Source: Sporosarcina sp. P2
Lineage (GTDB): Bacteria; Bacillota; Bacilli; Bacillales_A; Planococcaceae
Direction: 5' to 3'
DNA length: 64,000 bases
Assembly: GCF_002743255.1 (NCBI RefSeq)
Contig: NZ_PDYY01000001.1
Span: 186,001-250,000 of the forward strand
Both the position numbers and the translations under genes were made by a program. The notes beneath the pieces are model-generated. The model saw nothing but the letters and a program-made list of their open reading frames with translations, was not told where the DNA came from and made no database searches. Positions 25,322 to 34,068 of this stretch are shown piece by piece (position 1 is the stretch's first letter; the number at the start of each line of letters is the position of its first letter).

Positions 25322-26080
25322 ATGGAAGCAATTTTATTGGAGTATGCATGGGTTTTGTTAGTATTGATCGCGTTGGAAGGATTATTAGCTGCAGATAACG
25401 CGGTAGTCATGGCGGTTATGGTTAAACACTTGCCGAGGATGCAACAAAAGAAAGCGTTGTTCTATGGATTAATCGGGGCATTTGTATTCCGGTTTGCCGC
25501 GCTGTTCATGATCACATTGTTAGTTAATGTATGGCAGATCCAAGCACTTGGGGCGGCGTACTTATTGTTTATCGCAATCAAACATATTTACGATCAGAAA
25601 AAAGGAAAAGAGCATTCCATCGAACCGGAAGCAACTAAGGGTTCTGGTTTTTGGATGACTGTATTGAAAGTAGAATTAGCGGATATTGCTTTTGCGGTGG
25701 ATTCAATGCTCGCTGCAGTGGCGTTGGCCATCACATTGCCTCCATTAGGAGATATGGTGATAGGTGGAATTAACGGAGGCCAGTTTAGCGTCATGCTGGC
25801 GGGCGGATTAGTCGGGCTCGTAATTATGCGATTCGCTGCTCATAAGTTCGTCCAGTTGCTAGCTAATTATCCGCAATTAGAGACAACGGCTTTCGTTATT
25901 GTCGGATGGGTGGGAGTCAAGTTGACCGTCCTAACGTTAGCGCATGAAAAATTAGGATTCTTACCATTAGATTTTCCACACTCCACTGAATGGAAATTAA
26001 TTTTCTGGGGAGTTTTAGTGGCAATTGTAGTGATAGGTGCCTTAATAAGTATTAAGGAAAAACGAGCTCTGAAAAAATAA
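25322..26080 (+). CDS. ykoY: TerC-family integral membrane protein, Mn2+-linked (YkoY-like)
   Basis: A 252-residue membrane protein with about seven hydrophobic segments. The family motif LIALEGLLAADNAVVMAVMV lies in the first segment; its Asp-Asn pair recurs later as ELADIAFAVDSMLAA. TerC/YkoY proteins take part in Mn2+ efflux and metalation of exported enzymes in Bacillus. Control is by the Mn riboswitch just upstream, with the terminator 29 bp before the start. GAGGAGG lies ahead of ATG 25322; another ATG at 25318 is out of frame. A terminator follows, so it is monocistronic. Confidence 0.93.
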   Translation: MEAILLEYAWVLLVLIALEGLLAADNAVVMAVMVKHLPRMQQKKALFYGLIGAFVFRFAALFMITLLVNVWQIQALGAAYLLFIAIKHIYDQKKGKEHSIEPEATKGSGFWMTVLKVELADIAFAVDSMLAAVALAITLPPLGDMVIGGINGGQFSVMLAGGLVGLVIMRFAAHKFVQLLANYPQLETTAFVIVGWVGVKLTVLTLAHEKLGFLPLDFPHSTEWKLIFWGVLVAIVVIGALISIKEKRALKK

Positions 26081-26144
26081 CGTCAAGTTCTGACAATATA
26101 TTACGTATCCACGATAAATAAGCGATTTCGCGAATAAGACAAGA

Positions 26145-26176
26145 ATCTCCCATTAAAATAGATGGGAGATTTTTTT
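26145..26176 (+). terminator. Terminator of the TerC-family gene
   Basis: ATCTCCCAT and ATGGGAGAT, 8-base loop, followed by six T's. Confidence 0.9.
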
Positions 26177-26283
26177 ATGTGATATTCTTTAGTAGACAGT
26201 TTATATATTAATTAACACGAAAATATGAATAGTATGTACAAAAAAGTGTAGACTTTCTAATCGAAAGGGGGTTCCTCTAACTA

Positions 26284-28044
26284 TTGATAACATTCAAATT
26301 CCAAGAACATTTACCCTCCGTACCAATTCCTGAGCTTGAAGATACGAAAAGGAAACTGCTGGAGGCGATTGAACCATTAATTAGTAAAGAAGAATTCGAA
26401 GAGACAAAGAAAGTTGTTCAACAGTTTTTTGAAGAAAGCGGAGAAGCGCAACTACTTCAAGAAAAGCTTCAGATGTGGCAAGAAGATATCGCAGGCAGTT
26501 GGCTAAAACCATTTTGGGATAATGTCTATCTGACATCCCGCGATTCTTTACATACAGGTAGTAATTTTAATGTTTTACTCGACAATCAGCAATATCCACT
26601 GCGGACAATTGCAGAGTTAGCTGGTAAAGTGAGTCGATCGGTAGCGAAGTTTTATCATACGATCATTGATGAAAAAGCCGTCCCTGAAATGTCGCGGGGA
26701 ATGCCGCTCGACATGAGTCAGTTTCCTAACTTCTTCCGATCGGTTCGAATTCCTAAAATTCACCGGGATGGTCATTACATCGCGGAATACTCGAAAGTGG
26801 AAAATCATATTAGCTTGTTGACTAATGGTAATATCTACTCCATTCCTGTCACCAATCAACGAGGTATAATGTATTCCAGTGAGGCATTGTCGAGTGTAAT
26901 TGAATCGATTCTTTCATTGAGGGAGCCAGCGGGAAAAAACGTAGGGATTTTCACTACTACAAATAGAAATAAAGCAGCGGATATTTATCAACAACTTTCA
27001 GTAACTACAGTCAATGCCGAAAATCTACAAAGCATAGCGGATTCCCTAGTCGTCCTATCCATAGATAAAGAAAGTACAAATTCCGATGAAGCAATACAAA
27101 ATTTATTACTGGGCGGCAAAAATAAATACTTTGATAAGACATTGCAAATCGTCATTACTAAAACGGGCGAGGTTGGATATAGTGTGGAACATACGGGGGT
27201 GGATGGAACTACGAGTTTCGCTGTAATACAATATGTACAAGACCAGCTCACTTCAACGGATACAGAAAATATCGAAACGAAAGAGCAGCCTGTAGCAGAA
27301 AAGTTGAATTGGATGCTATCGGCTGAATTATTGAATGAGTTCAGAAAATTGGAAATAGAAAATGAAAAAACCGTTCAAAATTATTTTATTCATGTACAAA
27401 ATTTTGATACGTTTGGTACCGATGAAATAAAACAACTTGGATTCAGTCCGGATTCATTTTTCCATATGGCGCTGCAAGTTGCTCAATATAAAACATTCGC
27501 TACGATGCGCAGCACATATGAAGCGGTGTCGATGCGCTTATTCAAGGAAGGAAGAACGGAATGCATACGTCCTTCAAGCACAGAAAATCTGGCATTGGCT
27601 AAAGGGATAGTAGAGGATCTACTAGAACCCGCGATAGTATATCAATTAATGCACCATGCAAGTACTGCACATTCTGCTCGTTTAAAAGAAGCACGAAAAG
27701 GGTTTGGTGTGGAAAGACATCTATTTGGATTACAAGAAATATTTTCACAGTTTGAAGATGAGCTTGAGATAGAAAAATCACCTGCACTATTTTCTGATCC
27801 TGGCTATTTAAAAATGCGTCATGATTTTATTTCTACTAGTAATATGACACATCCCGAAGTAAAAAGTTGTATGTTTGGACCAGTAGTAGAAGATGGTTAT
27901 GGAATTTTTTATGTCCTACTGAAGAATCGATTGATAATAAACTATTCTAGTTTTAGCCGGAATGAACAGGATGCTAAGCTCCTCGTAAGAAACCTTGATG
28001 GGTCACTGAAAGAATTGAGAGATATCGCATTAGCTGTCAAGTAA
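26284..28044 (+). CDS. Choline/carnitine O-acyltransferase family protein
   Basis: A 586-residue protein with the layout of carnitine acetyl/octanoyltransferases, which move acyl groups between CoA and carnitine. The N-terminus (LPSVPIPELEDTKRKLLEAI) matches the family start. Catalytic His303 lies in VEHTGVDGTT, equivalent to the 'E-H-x-x-x-D-G' block. The later signature STYEAVSMRLFKEGRTECIR corresponds to the family's Tyr-Glu-Thr...Gly-Arg-Thr-Glu carnitine/CoA site. FISTSNM supplies the Ser-Thr-Ser element and FGPVVEDGYGIFY the Pro-Val-x-x-Asp-Gly-Tyr-Gly block. It starts at TTG 26284, with GGGGG somewhat far upstream. No lesion is seen. The family is mainly eukaryotic and uncommon in bacteria, so the substrate here is open. 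A DUF3885 gene follows 25 bp later. Confidence 0.88.
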   Translation: MITFKFQEHLPSVPIPELEDTKRKLLEAIEPLISKEEFEETKKVVQQFFEESGEAQLLQEKLQMWQEDIAGSWLKPFWDNVYLTSRDSLHTGSNFNVLLDNQQYPLRTIAELAGKVSRSVAKFYHTIIDEKAVPEMSRGMPLDMSQFPNFFRSVRIPKIHRDGHYIAEYSKVENHISLLTNGNIYSIPVTNQRGIMYSSEALSSVIESILSLREPAGKNVGIFTTTNRNKAADIYQQLSVTTVNAENLQSIADSLVVLSIDKESTNSDEAIQNLLLGGKNKYFDKTLQIVITKTGEVGYSVEHTGVDGTTSFAVIQYVQDQLTSTDTENIETKEQPVAEKLNWMLSAELLNEFRKLEIENEKTVQNYFIHVQNFDTFGTDEIKQLGFSPDSFFHMALQVAQYKTFATMRSTYEAVSMRLFKEGRTECIRPSSTENLALAKGIVEDLLEPAIVYQLMHHASTAHSARLKEARKGFGVERHLFGLQEIFSQFEDELEIEKSPALFSDPGYLKMRHDFISTSNMTHPEVKSCMFGPVVEDGYGIFYVLLKNRLIINYSSFSRNEQDAKLLVRNLDGSLKELRDIALAVK

Positions 28045-28069
28045 GGCATGTACAATGGAGAGTGAAATA

Positions 28070-28720
28070 ATGAAAGCTGTAGAACTATATTTAGCGAATT
28101 ACTTCCATGGAATTGAACTGGCACCCGCTTTATTTTATGAAACTAATAAAGCTATACGCTTTGAAATTTCAGAGTTTATTGCACATGATGAACCGGATTT
28201 TTTAAAACAAGCATTTTACCGCTCCATTACTCTATTCGAGGCGGTATTTGGAGACGAGGATGACATCATACTAGTCACTGATGTTCATACAAACAATGAT
28301 TTCCTACGTGCAAAACCGTTACATGTCTATTCCAAATATGTAAAACGAAAAGATTTGTTATATAAATTGCGGTTTTCGACGGTTCCTAATCTCTATGGCG
28401 ATGAGGAAGAACTTGTAACGCATCGTTTTTCGCTTTCTTGTAAGAAACGGGATGTTCGGTATAAGCAATTGCTGAAAGCGATTTGTTATGAAGATTTCGC
28501 CGATCCGACAACGATTTTAAAACATAATCCTGAAAGTAGTTATGATATATTCTTTATTAATCAATCGATGAATATCATTTATCACCTATATGATGATCGC
28601 GGGTGTGATATCATAGCGTCTGACAGGGAATCCATTCGATTTCTCTACGAACAATATACTGACTGGATTCTTGATTATGATAAGCAGGAAGTGGATAAAG
28701 ACTTTTCGTTAAATAATTAA
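28070..28720 (+). CDS. DUF3885 domain protein
   Basis: A 216-residue cytoplasmic protein. The C-terminal DUF3885 signature is clear: IYHLYDDRGCDIIASDRESI, then RFLYEQYTDWILDYDKQEVD. The family is small and uncharacterised in Bacillales; some members accompany toxin-immunity-like loci. ATG 28070 is chosen because GGAGAGTGA lies just ahead; ATG 28055 has no ribosome site. It follows the acyltransferase by 25 bp on the same strand and may share its transcript, although no functional link is evident. Confidence 0.8.
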   Translation: MKAVELYLANYFHGIELAPALFYETNKAIRFEISEFIAHDEPDFLKQAFYRSITLFEAVFGDEDDIILVTDVHTNNDFLRAKPLHVYSKYVKRKDLLYKLRFSTVPNLYGDEEELVTHRFSLSCKKRDVRYKQLLKAICYEDFADPTTILKHNPESSYDIFFINQSMNIIYHLYDDRGCDIIASDRESIRFLYEQYTDWILDYDKQEVDKDFSLNN

Positions 28721-28841
28721 AGCTAAACTCTATTCCTAGAAGGGTAGATTTCAGCTTTTAGTAAAAGAAAAGAAATCAGCAATCTGGTTGAATTAATGGT
28801 ATACTTGCCAAGTATAATTTACAGGCGAGTAGGTGAAAGAT

Positions 28842-29240
28842 GTGATAGAAGTAAAACTTTCTCCAATTGGCGAAGGGGAATTCAATAGAGGCGTATTCGC
28901 AACATGCGATATTAAAAAAGGACAGCTGGTACATGAGGCGCCAGTTATTCCCTATCCAAATGAGCAACATCAACATATTGAAAAAACCGTTCTAGCTGAC
29001 TATGCTTTCGAATATGGAGAAAACCATACGGCTGTCCTGCTTGGCTACGGAATGTTATTTAATCATTCCTATGAACCAAATGCGACCTATGATATTAATT
29101 TTGATCATCATACATTTGATTTCTTTGCCTACAAAGATATTAAAGCTGGAGAAGAGATTTTGATCAATTATAATGGTGATGTGGATGATGATGAGCAATT
29201 ATGGTTTAATGACGATTATAATGGCACAGCTAACGATTAA
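28842..29240 (+). CDS. Small SET-domain protein
   Basis: A 132-residue protein that is nearly all SET domain. EFNRGVFATCDIKKGQLVHE is the SET-N strand set. The active-site pseudoknot pieces are present: YGMLFNHSYEPNATY (N-H-S-x-x-P-N) and DIKAGEEILINYNGD (the G-E-E-[IL]-x-x-[ND]-Y motif). SET proteins transfer methyl from S-adenosylmethionine to lysine, classically in histones; small bacterial ones have unknown targets. GTG 28842 is chosen because AGGTGA lies 8 bases ahead; GTG 28833 lies in that site. The domain is preceded by no pre-SET and followed by no Cys-rich post-SET. It lies just before tRNA-Arg and has its own upstream intergenic region with TATAAT near 28813. Confidence 0.85.
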   Translation: MIEVKLSPIGEGEFNRGVFATCDIKKGQLVHEAPVIPYPNEQHQHIEKTVLADYAFEYGENHTAVLLGYGMLFNHSYEPNATYDINFDHHTFDFFAYKDIKAGEEILINYNGDVDDDEQLWFNDDYNGTAND

Positions 29241-29301
29241 TCATAAGCATGAGAACACTTTGAATCAGTTTATGGATTAAAGTGATTCTCATTCCTATCA
29301 T

Positions 29302-29375
29302 GTCCTAGTAGCTCAGCTGGATAGAGCAACGCCCTCCTAAGGCGTAGGTCGGGGGTTCGAATCCCTTCTAGGACG
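29302..29375 (+). tRNA. tRNA-Arg, anticodon CCT
   Basis: A 74-base cloverleaf. Acceptor GTCCTAG pairs with CTAGGAC, discriminator G. D arm GCTCAGCTGGATAGAGC. Anticodon arm ACGCC-CTCCTAA-GGCGT gives anticodon CCT (AGG codons). T arm GGGGG-TTCGAAT-CCCTT with two G-U pairs. CCA is not encoded. No integrase or attachment duplication was seen beside it. Confidence 0.95.
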
Positions 29376-29410
29376 TCATCAAGCCAGTTGAGAAGAAGGT
29401 TAGAATTTTA

Positions 29411-29454
29411 AAAAGCGCTACACATGTTGTACAAACAACATGTGTAGCGCTTTT
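29411..29454. terminator. Strong hairpin terminator after tRNA-Arg
   Basis: AAAAGCGCTACACATGTTGT and its complement form a 20-bp stem with loop ACAA, ending in T's. Confidence 0.9.
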
Positions 29455-29460
29455 TGTTGT

Positions 29461-29920
29461 TGGAGAAGGCATTATAAAAACTTAGGAAATGAAACCATAC
29501 GTGAGTTCTGATGTTAATCCGAGCAACAATAGGTAAGGTGTTATCTTCTGTCCTTTCCAAGCCTTGCGAGTCAGAACGTTAACTTTTTTGGAATTTTTAC
29601 AATTGGATTTTAATAAAGAAAAAAGGGGTCTAAAGCACCTCTTGTAGTAATGGGAAATAATACAAAAATGGTAGAGGGGTTTTCAGATATAGTAGTTTTT
29701 ATTAAAAAATTTGATGAGGTAGGAAGTTTTACTGTTTTCGAAAAATGACATAACATCAGTCATTTACCTAAAAGTTTACCAGAAATAGTTTTACTTTACG
29801 TCTCTTTAATTTTAAAGTGTATATCCAATGTATAGGGAGCAGTCGAAAGTGATGTTAAGTACTCTTTTGTACCTATTTTTGTTGGAAATATTAATTATTT
29901 AATATTTGAATATTTTTAAT
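29461..29920. other. Non-coding stretch before the penicillin acylase promoter
   Basis: About 460 bp of AT-rich sequence. I see no credible gene, RNA or repeat. Confidence 0.5.
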
Positions 29921-29924
29921 ATTG

Positions 29925-29952
29925 TTGACATATAAAGGTGGGTGTCTATAAT
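29925..29952 (+). promoter_or_regulatory. Consensus sigma-A promoter of the penicillin acylase gene
   Basis: TTGACA and TATAAT, both perfect, with a 16-bp spacer. The predicted start lies about 245 bp before the acylase start codon, giving a long leader. Confidence 0.8.
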
Positions 29953-30075
29953 GTAAAACACAGTTGTCGTTTGAAAACTGTTATATTAATTGGGTATTTT
30001 ATCCACTCTGGGAAAGTAGTGATTGGATGGAGAATAGGAAGGGGATGTAGGATTTTGCGATATGAATCTCTCTAT

Positions 30076-30095
30076 AAATGATAGCGCTATCATTT
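30076..30095. promoter_or_regulatory. 20-bp perfect palindrome, cre-like operator
   Basis: AAATGATAGC and its exact complement meet at 30085/30086. The core TGATAGCGCTATCA matches the CcpA cre consensus TGWAARCGYTWNCW at all but one position. It lies downstream of the promoter inside the leader, so binding would block elongation. A dedicated LacI/GntR-type regulator is an alternative. Confidence 0.65.
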
Positions 30096-30204
30096 GGTGA
30101 AAAATTTATTGAAGTATTCGTATTTGAATGTAGTGATCTACACTAGTAGAACACACGCTGTTTGAATGAATTTGTAGCATACTAATTGATAGGGTGGTTA
30201 TGTA

Positions 30205-32661
30205 ATGAAGCGTTCAACGAAATTATTTATGCATATGACACTTATTTTAGTTCTGATTTTCTTATCTGCCTGTTCAAAAAAGGATGTAGTATTAAATGAA
30301 AAAGTGCAAAGTGTTTCCAAAGCTGTTGAAGTCCATCGCGATGAATTTGGAGTTCCACATATATATGCAGACTCGATGGAAGACTTATACAAAGCTTATG
30401 GTTATGTGATGGCACAAGATCGACTATTTCAGCTAGAGATGTTTAAACGGGCAAATGAAGGTACAGCTGCGGAGGTATTTGGGGAAGAGTATCTAGCACA
30501 TGATGAAAAGATACGACGTGATGGACACACTGATGAGGCGATTCAAAAAATGATCGATACAATGGATCCTTTTGCGAAAGAAATCATTGAAAACTTTTCA
30601 AGTGGGATTGATCGCTATGTCCGAGAGGCCCTTGAGGATCCCGAGAGTAAATTATCAAAGGAATTTTCTGAGTATGATTTGAAACCTGAAAATTGGACAA
30701 GTGTAGATGTTCTTCGCTTGTACATGGCTTCTATGACGGCCTTCATGGATCAAGAGCAGGAGCTTGAAAATGCTACTATTTATGCCAAATTGTTAGATGA
30801 ATACGATGAAGAAAAGGCTCAAGCAATTTTTAATGATATGGTTTGGATAAACGATCCGGACGCACCAACAAGTTCGGAAAGCGATGCTTCGATTGGTGAA
30901 GGAACGCCATTTGCAAATGTTAAAACGCTAGAGCAAGTCGCGTTCGCGGGCGAGACTGTCTCGTCGATGCGAGAAGATTTTATTGAGAAACGGCAAGAGC
31001 TGGGGGTCCCATTAAAAGTAGGTAGTAATGCCGCGATTATTGGCGCTTCAAAATCTACATCTGGTAATCCAATTATGTTTGGTGGACCGCAAGTAGGTTT
31101 TACAGCACCTGGCTTTATTTATGAAGTCGGACTTCACGGGCCAGATCTTGATATTCAAGGTTCATCATTTATTGGCTATCCCTTCATTATGTTTGGTGCG
31201 ACGAATGACTTTGCCTTTACAGCAACTGCTGGCTATGGTGATGTGTCTGATATTTTTGAGGAAGAGGTAAATCCCAATAATCCGAATGAGTATAAGTTCA
31301 ATGGAGAATGGGTGGAATTTGAAAAAAGAACGGAAAGTATTGATGTGAAAAAAGATAATGGAAAGATCGAAACTGTTACTCGGGAATTTCACGAGAGTAT
31401 TCATGGTCCCGTTATATTTAAAGATGATGACAATCATATTGCTTACAGTAAAAAATGGGCATTTCGAGGAACTGAAGCAGACAGTTGGGCAGCTTATGTA
31501 AAGATGAACTATGCAACGAATCAAGAAGAATTTGCGAAAGCTGCAAGAGAGTATACCCTGTCATTGAATTGGTTTTATGCTGATAAAAACGATGAAATCG
31601 CTTACTATCATGTCGGTCAAATACCTGAGCGGGATGAGCGAGTAGATTGGCGTTTCCCCACACCAGGAACAGGTGAATATGAGTGGAAAGGTTTTCTAGA
31701 CACAGCGGATAATCCACACGAGATCAATCCTGAACGTGGCTTTGTAGCGAATTGGAATAACAAACCTGCGCCAAACTGGAATACGAATGAACAAAACTAT
31801 ATGTGGGGAACAGATCACCGGAATCATCAATTTATAGATAGAATTAGTGCACGAAATAAGTTATCGATTGAAGATGTAAATGAAGTCAACTATGAAACGA
31901 GCTTTGTCAATTTGAAGACACGTTGGTTCAAGCCATTTTTGCTAGATGCTCTTTCAACGAAAGTAGATAGCCACCGTAAATATGAGAATGCTATCTCCAT
32001 TCTAGAAGATTGGAATAATTTAAATGAAGATAAAAACAATGATGGCTACTATGATTCACCTGGCGCAACAATTATGAAGGCTTGGTGGGATCAGTTCTTT
32101 GTTAATGTTACAGAGGAAGACATTGGTAAATTTTACGAAGAGATGAGACCGTTCGTAGATCATCGATCAGGTGGTTCAGGCTTATTGTCCCGCCTCGTTC
32201 AAGGAGATAAAGCGGCATTACAAGTAGAAAATGATTGGTTAAAGGGACGTAACCTTGAAGAAATTGCACGTGAAAGTTTCGATCAAGTTGTAGTGGATCT
32301 GGAAAAAGAATATGGTGCATCAATGAAGGAGTGGATCATGCCGATTGAGACGATGACATTCGGCGCTGAATCCCTTATAGGAGTGCCGCATGGACTAGGA
32401 TATCAGCAACCCATTATTTTAATGAATCGCGGAAGTGAAAATCATTTTGTTGAAATGACAGAGAATGGCCCTGTAGGCATGAATGTTACACCACCTGGCC
32501 AGATCGGTTTCATTAGACAAGACGGTGAGTATTCTCAACATTATAAGGATCAGATTGAAATGTTTAAAAACTTTAAGTATAAACAAATGCTTTTTGAAAA
32601 AGAGGATGTTCTAGATAATTCCGTTGAGACATTTGAGATTGATTTTCAAGAAGAGTCATAG
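30205..32661 (+). CDS. pac: Penicillin acylase family lipoprotein (N-terminal nucleophile hydrolase)
   Basis: An 818-residue Ntn-hydrolase precursor. A lipoprotein signal (residues 1-23, lipobox LSAC, Cys23) indicates anchoring outside the membrane. The alpha-chain region [20 protein letters not shown] begins at about residue 45. Autocleavage should free the nucleophile Ser274 in [16 protein letters not shown], making the beta chain. [10 protein letters not shown] holds the conserved Asn of the active site; [11 protein letters not shown] is near the end. Such enzymes hydrolyse penicillin G side chains, phenylacetyl amides or acyl-homoserine lactones; substrate is not decided by sequence. The secreted B. 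megaterium enzyme is similar in size but has no lipobox. AGGGTGG precedes the ATG. The gene has a strong promoter and a cre-like operator, consistent with carbon-source control. Confidence 0.88.
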   Translation: MKRSTKLFMHMTLILVLIFLSACSKKDVVLNEKVQSVSKAVEVHRDEFGVPHIYADSMEDLYKAYGYVMAQDRLFQLEMFKRANEGTAAEVFGEEYLAHDEKIRRDGHTDEAIQKMIDTMDPFAKEIIENFSSGIDRYVREALEDPESKLSKEFSEYDLKPENWTSVDVLRLYMASMTAFMDQEQELENATIYAKLLDEYDEEKAQAIFNDMVWINDPDAPTSSESDASIGEGTPFANVKTLEQVAFAGETVSSMREDFIEKRQELGVPLKVGSNAAIIGASKSTSGNPIMFGGPQVGFTAPGFIYEVGLHGPDLDIQGSSFIGYPFIMFGATNDFAFTATAGYGDVSDIFEEEVNPNNPNEYKFNGEWVEFEKRTESIDVKKDNGKIETVTREFHESIHGPVIFKDDDNHIAYSKKWAFRGTEADSWAAYVKMNYATNQEEFAKAAREYTLSLNWFYADKNDEIAYYHVGQIPERDERVDWRFPTPGTGEYEWKGFLDTADNPHEINPERGFVANWNNKPAPNWNTNEQNYMWGTDHRNHQFIDRISARNKLSIEDVNEVNYETSFVNLKTRWFKPFLLDALSTKVDSHRKYENAISILEDWNNLNEDKNNDGYYDSPGATIMKAWWDQFFVNVTEEDIGKFYEEMRPFVDHRSGGSGLLSRLVQGDKAALQVENDWLKGRNLEEIARESFDQVVVDLEKEYGASMKEWIMPIETMTFGAESLIGVPHGLGYQQPIILMNRGSENHFVEMTENGPVGMNVTPPGQIGFIRQDGEYSQHYKDQIEMFKNFKYKQMLFEKEDVLDNSVETFEIDFQEES

Positions 32662-32760
32662 GGTGAGTGAAGTATTTGCTATGAAAGAACTGTAAGGAGG
32701 ACTGAGAAGTGGGTGTGGATCAGTTTTAAGTATGACGTGGATAGTCCATACTCTTTCTGA

Positions 32761-32904
32761 TTAAGGTTTCGCATAATAGAATATGTACAAATTGGAGATT
32801 CACGACTAACAATAGGTGGTACATTTGATTTGGAAGTAGCAACAGAAGTACAGCGGCAATTGCAAAGTAGAAAGACGATGGGGAAATTAGTATTGACAAT
32901 GTAA
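32761..32904 (+). pseudogene. C-terminal remnant of an MDR-type quinone/alcohol oxidoreductase
   Basis: An open stretch with no start reads RIIEYVQIGDSRLTIGGTFD and ends ATEVQRQLQSRKTMGKLVLTM. This is the typical tail of medium-chain quinone oxidoreductases (pattern L-E-S-[RG]-K-x-x-G-K-[IV]-V-L). A stop lies directly upstream at 32758-32760. About 48 of roughly 320 codons remain, so it is a fossil. No ribosome site fits. Confidence 0.55.
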
Positions 32905-32906
32905 AA

Positions 32907-32946
32907 ATAAGCTGTTCCGGTCGGTTGAATGACTGGAACAGCTTAT
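32907..32946 (-). terminator. Terminator of the LCP gene
   Basis: ATAAGCTGTTCC and its complement form a stem; leftward it is followed by TTTTTAC. It lies 23 bp past the LCP stop. Confidence 0.75.
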
Positions 32947-32968
32947 ATTTCTGTGAGATTATATCGTT

Positions 32969-34045
32969 CTAGTATTGTTGATTTTGACTATCTTCAGGAT
33001 CTGTTGCATATTCTCCATATTGTTCACTTTCGTCGTTTACTGATTCATCCTCTACTGATAAAAACTCGCGTAATGCTTGTTTGTTTTGTTCTAGGTTAAT
33101 CTCGAGAACAGCACCAACTTCTGTGCGCAAGTCCCCAAATGATCCTTCTACCGGAATACGCAGTGATTCCATTTCGTTATCCTTTCCACCAGTCAACATA
33201 CCTTTAGCAATTGTAAAGATCGTTTTACTGTCGATGTTCGTATCAATGTATGGATCAATAACGCCCATTAATTTCGGTATATTGACGAGTGTCTGTAAAC
33301 TCATCGCTTCGTCTTTTAGTTTCCCTAACGCTTCTTGTTGACGTTGCACGCGACCGTAATCACTGTGGATGTCGTGGCGGAATCGTACGTAACCGAGTAA
33401 TTGATCCCCGTTCAATTTTTGTTGTCCGGGATAGAGAGTTAAACCTAGGCCGTGTGACATCTCATATGGAATATCGACTTCAATACCGTCAGGAGCGATG
33501 ACATCGACGATTTTTGAGAAACCTTCGAAATTAACAATCGCATAATATTGTACATCAACATCAAAATTTTGCTTGATCGTTTGTCGTACTAATTCAGGTC
33601 CTCCAAGTGCATAAGCGGCATTGATCTTTTCCATACCGTGACCCGGAATATCGACGTATATATCACGCATCAACGAGATTAATTTCACTTTGTTTGTTGT
33701 TTGATCGTAGTGACCGATCATCAAAGCGTCTGAACGAGTGTCATCTTCGTCGCCTCTCGCATCATCACCGATCAACAATACGTTAATTTCTCCAAATTGT
33801 GATTCGCCACCTTCAAAGTCGTCAAAAGCGGAATCGCTAGTAGAAAAAGTATTACTACTGTCGCTAAGTTCTGTATGTATTTCATTTGTTTTGCCGCCGC
33901 TCGCAAACGATAAGCCGTTTGAATATTGTGCAGCGACGTATCCGCCACCCGCTAACAGTAGCAAAGTGAATACCATGAATATTAACCGTTTATATTTTCT
34001 TTTAAGTTTTTTCTTACGACGCTTTCCAGTCTCTCTGTTTTCCAT
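32969..34045 (-). CDS. LytR-CpsA-Psr (LCP) family wall-polymer ligase
   Basis: A 358-residue membrane protein. A strongly basic N-terminal head (KRRKKKLKRKYKR) is followed by one membrane helix (about residues 22-42) and an extracellular LCP domain. Domain motifs are GDDARGDEDDTRSDALM (pyrophosphate/lipid site with the Arg-Ser-Asp), LISLMRDIYVDIP, and VRFRHDIHSDYGRVQRQQ (Arg-x-Arg-x-Asp block). LCP enzymes attach wall teichoic acid or other anionic polymers to peptidoglycan. The acidic, Asn/Gln/Tyr-rich tail is a low-complexity end. ATG 34045 is preferred to GTG 34054 because TAGGTGTG is the ribosome site. It lies 23 bp downstream of an HTH-DUF1232 gene on the same strand, so they are likely co-transcribed. 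Confidence 0.9.
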   Translation of the reverse strand: MENRETGKRRKKKLKRKYKRLIFMVFTLLLLAGGGYVAAQYSNGLSFASGGKTNEIHTELSDSSNTFSTSDSAFDDFEGGESQFGEINVLLIGDDARGDEDDTRSDALMIGHYDQTTNKVKLISLMRDIYVDIPGHGMEKINAAYALGGPELVRQTIKQNFDVDVQYYAIVNFEGFSKIVDVIAPDGIEVDIPYEMSHGLGLTLYPGQQKLNGDQLLGYVRFRHDIHSDYGRVQRQQEALGKLKDEAMSLQTLVNIPKLMGVIDPYIDTNIDSKTIFTIAKGMLTGGKDNEMESLRIPVEGSFGDLRTEVGAVLEINLEQNKQALREFLSVEDESVNDESEQYGEYATDPEDSQNQQY

Positions 34046-34068
34046 TAATGTCACACCTACTCATTTAA

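Noticed and set aside
29302-29375. tRNA-Arg as an integration site
   Set aside because: No integrase and no direct repeat of its 3' end was seen nearby.
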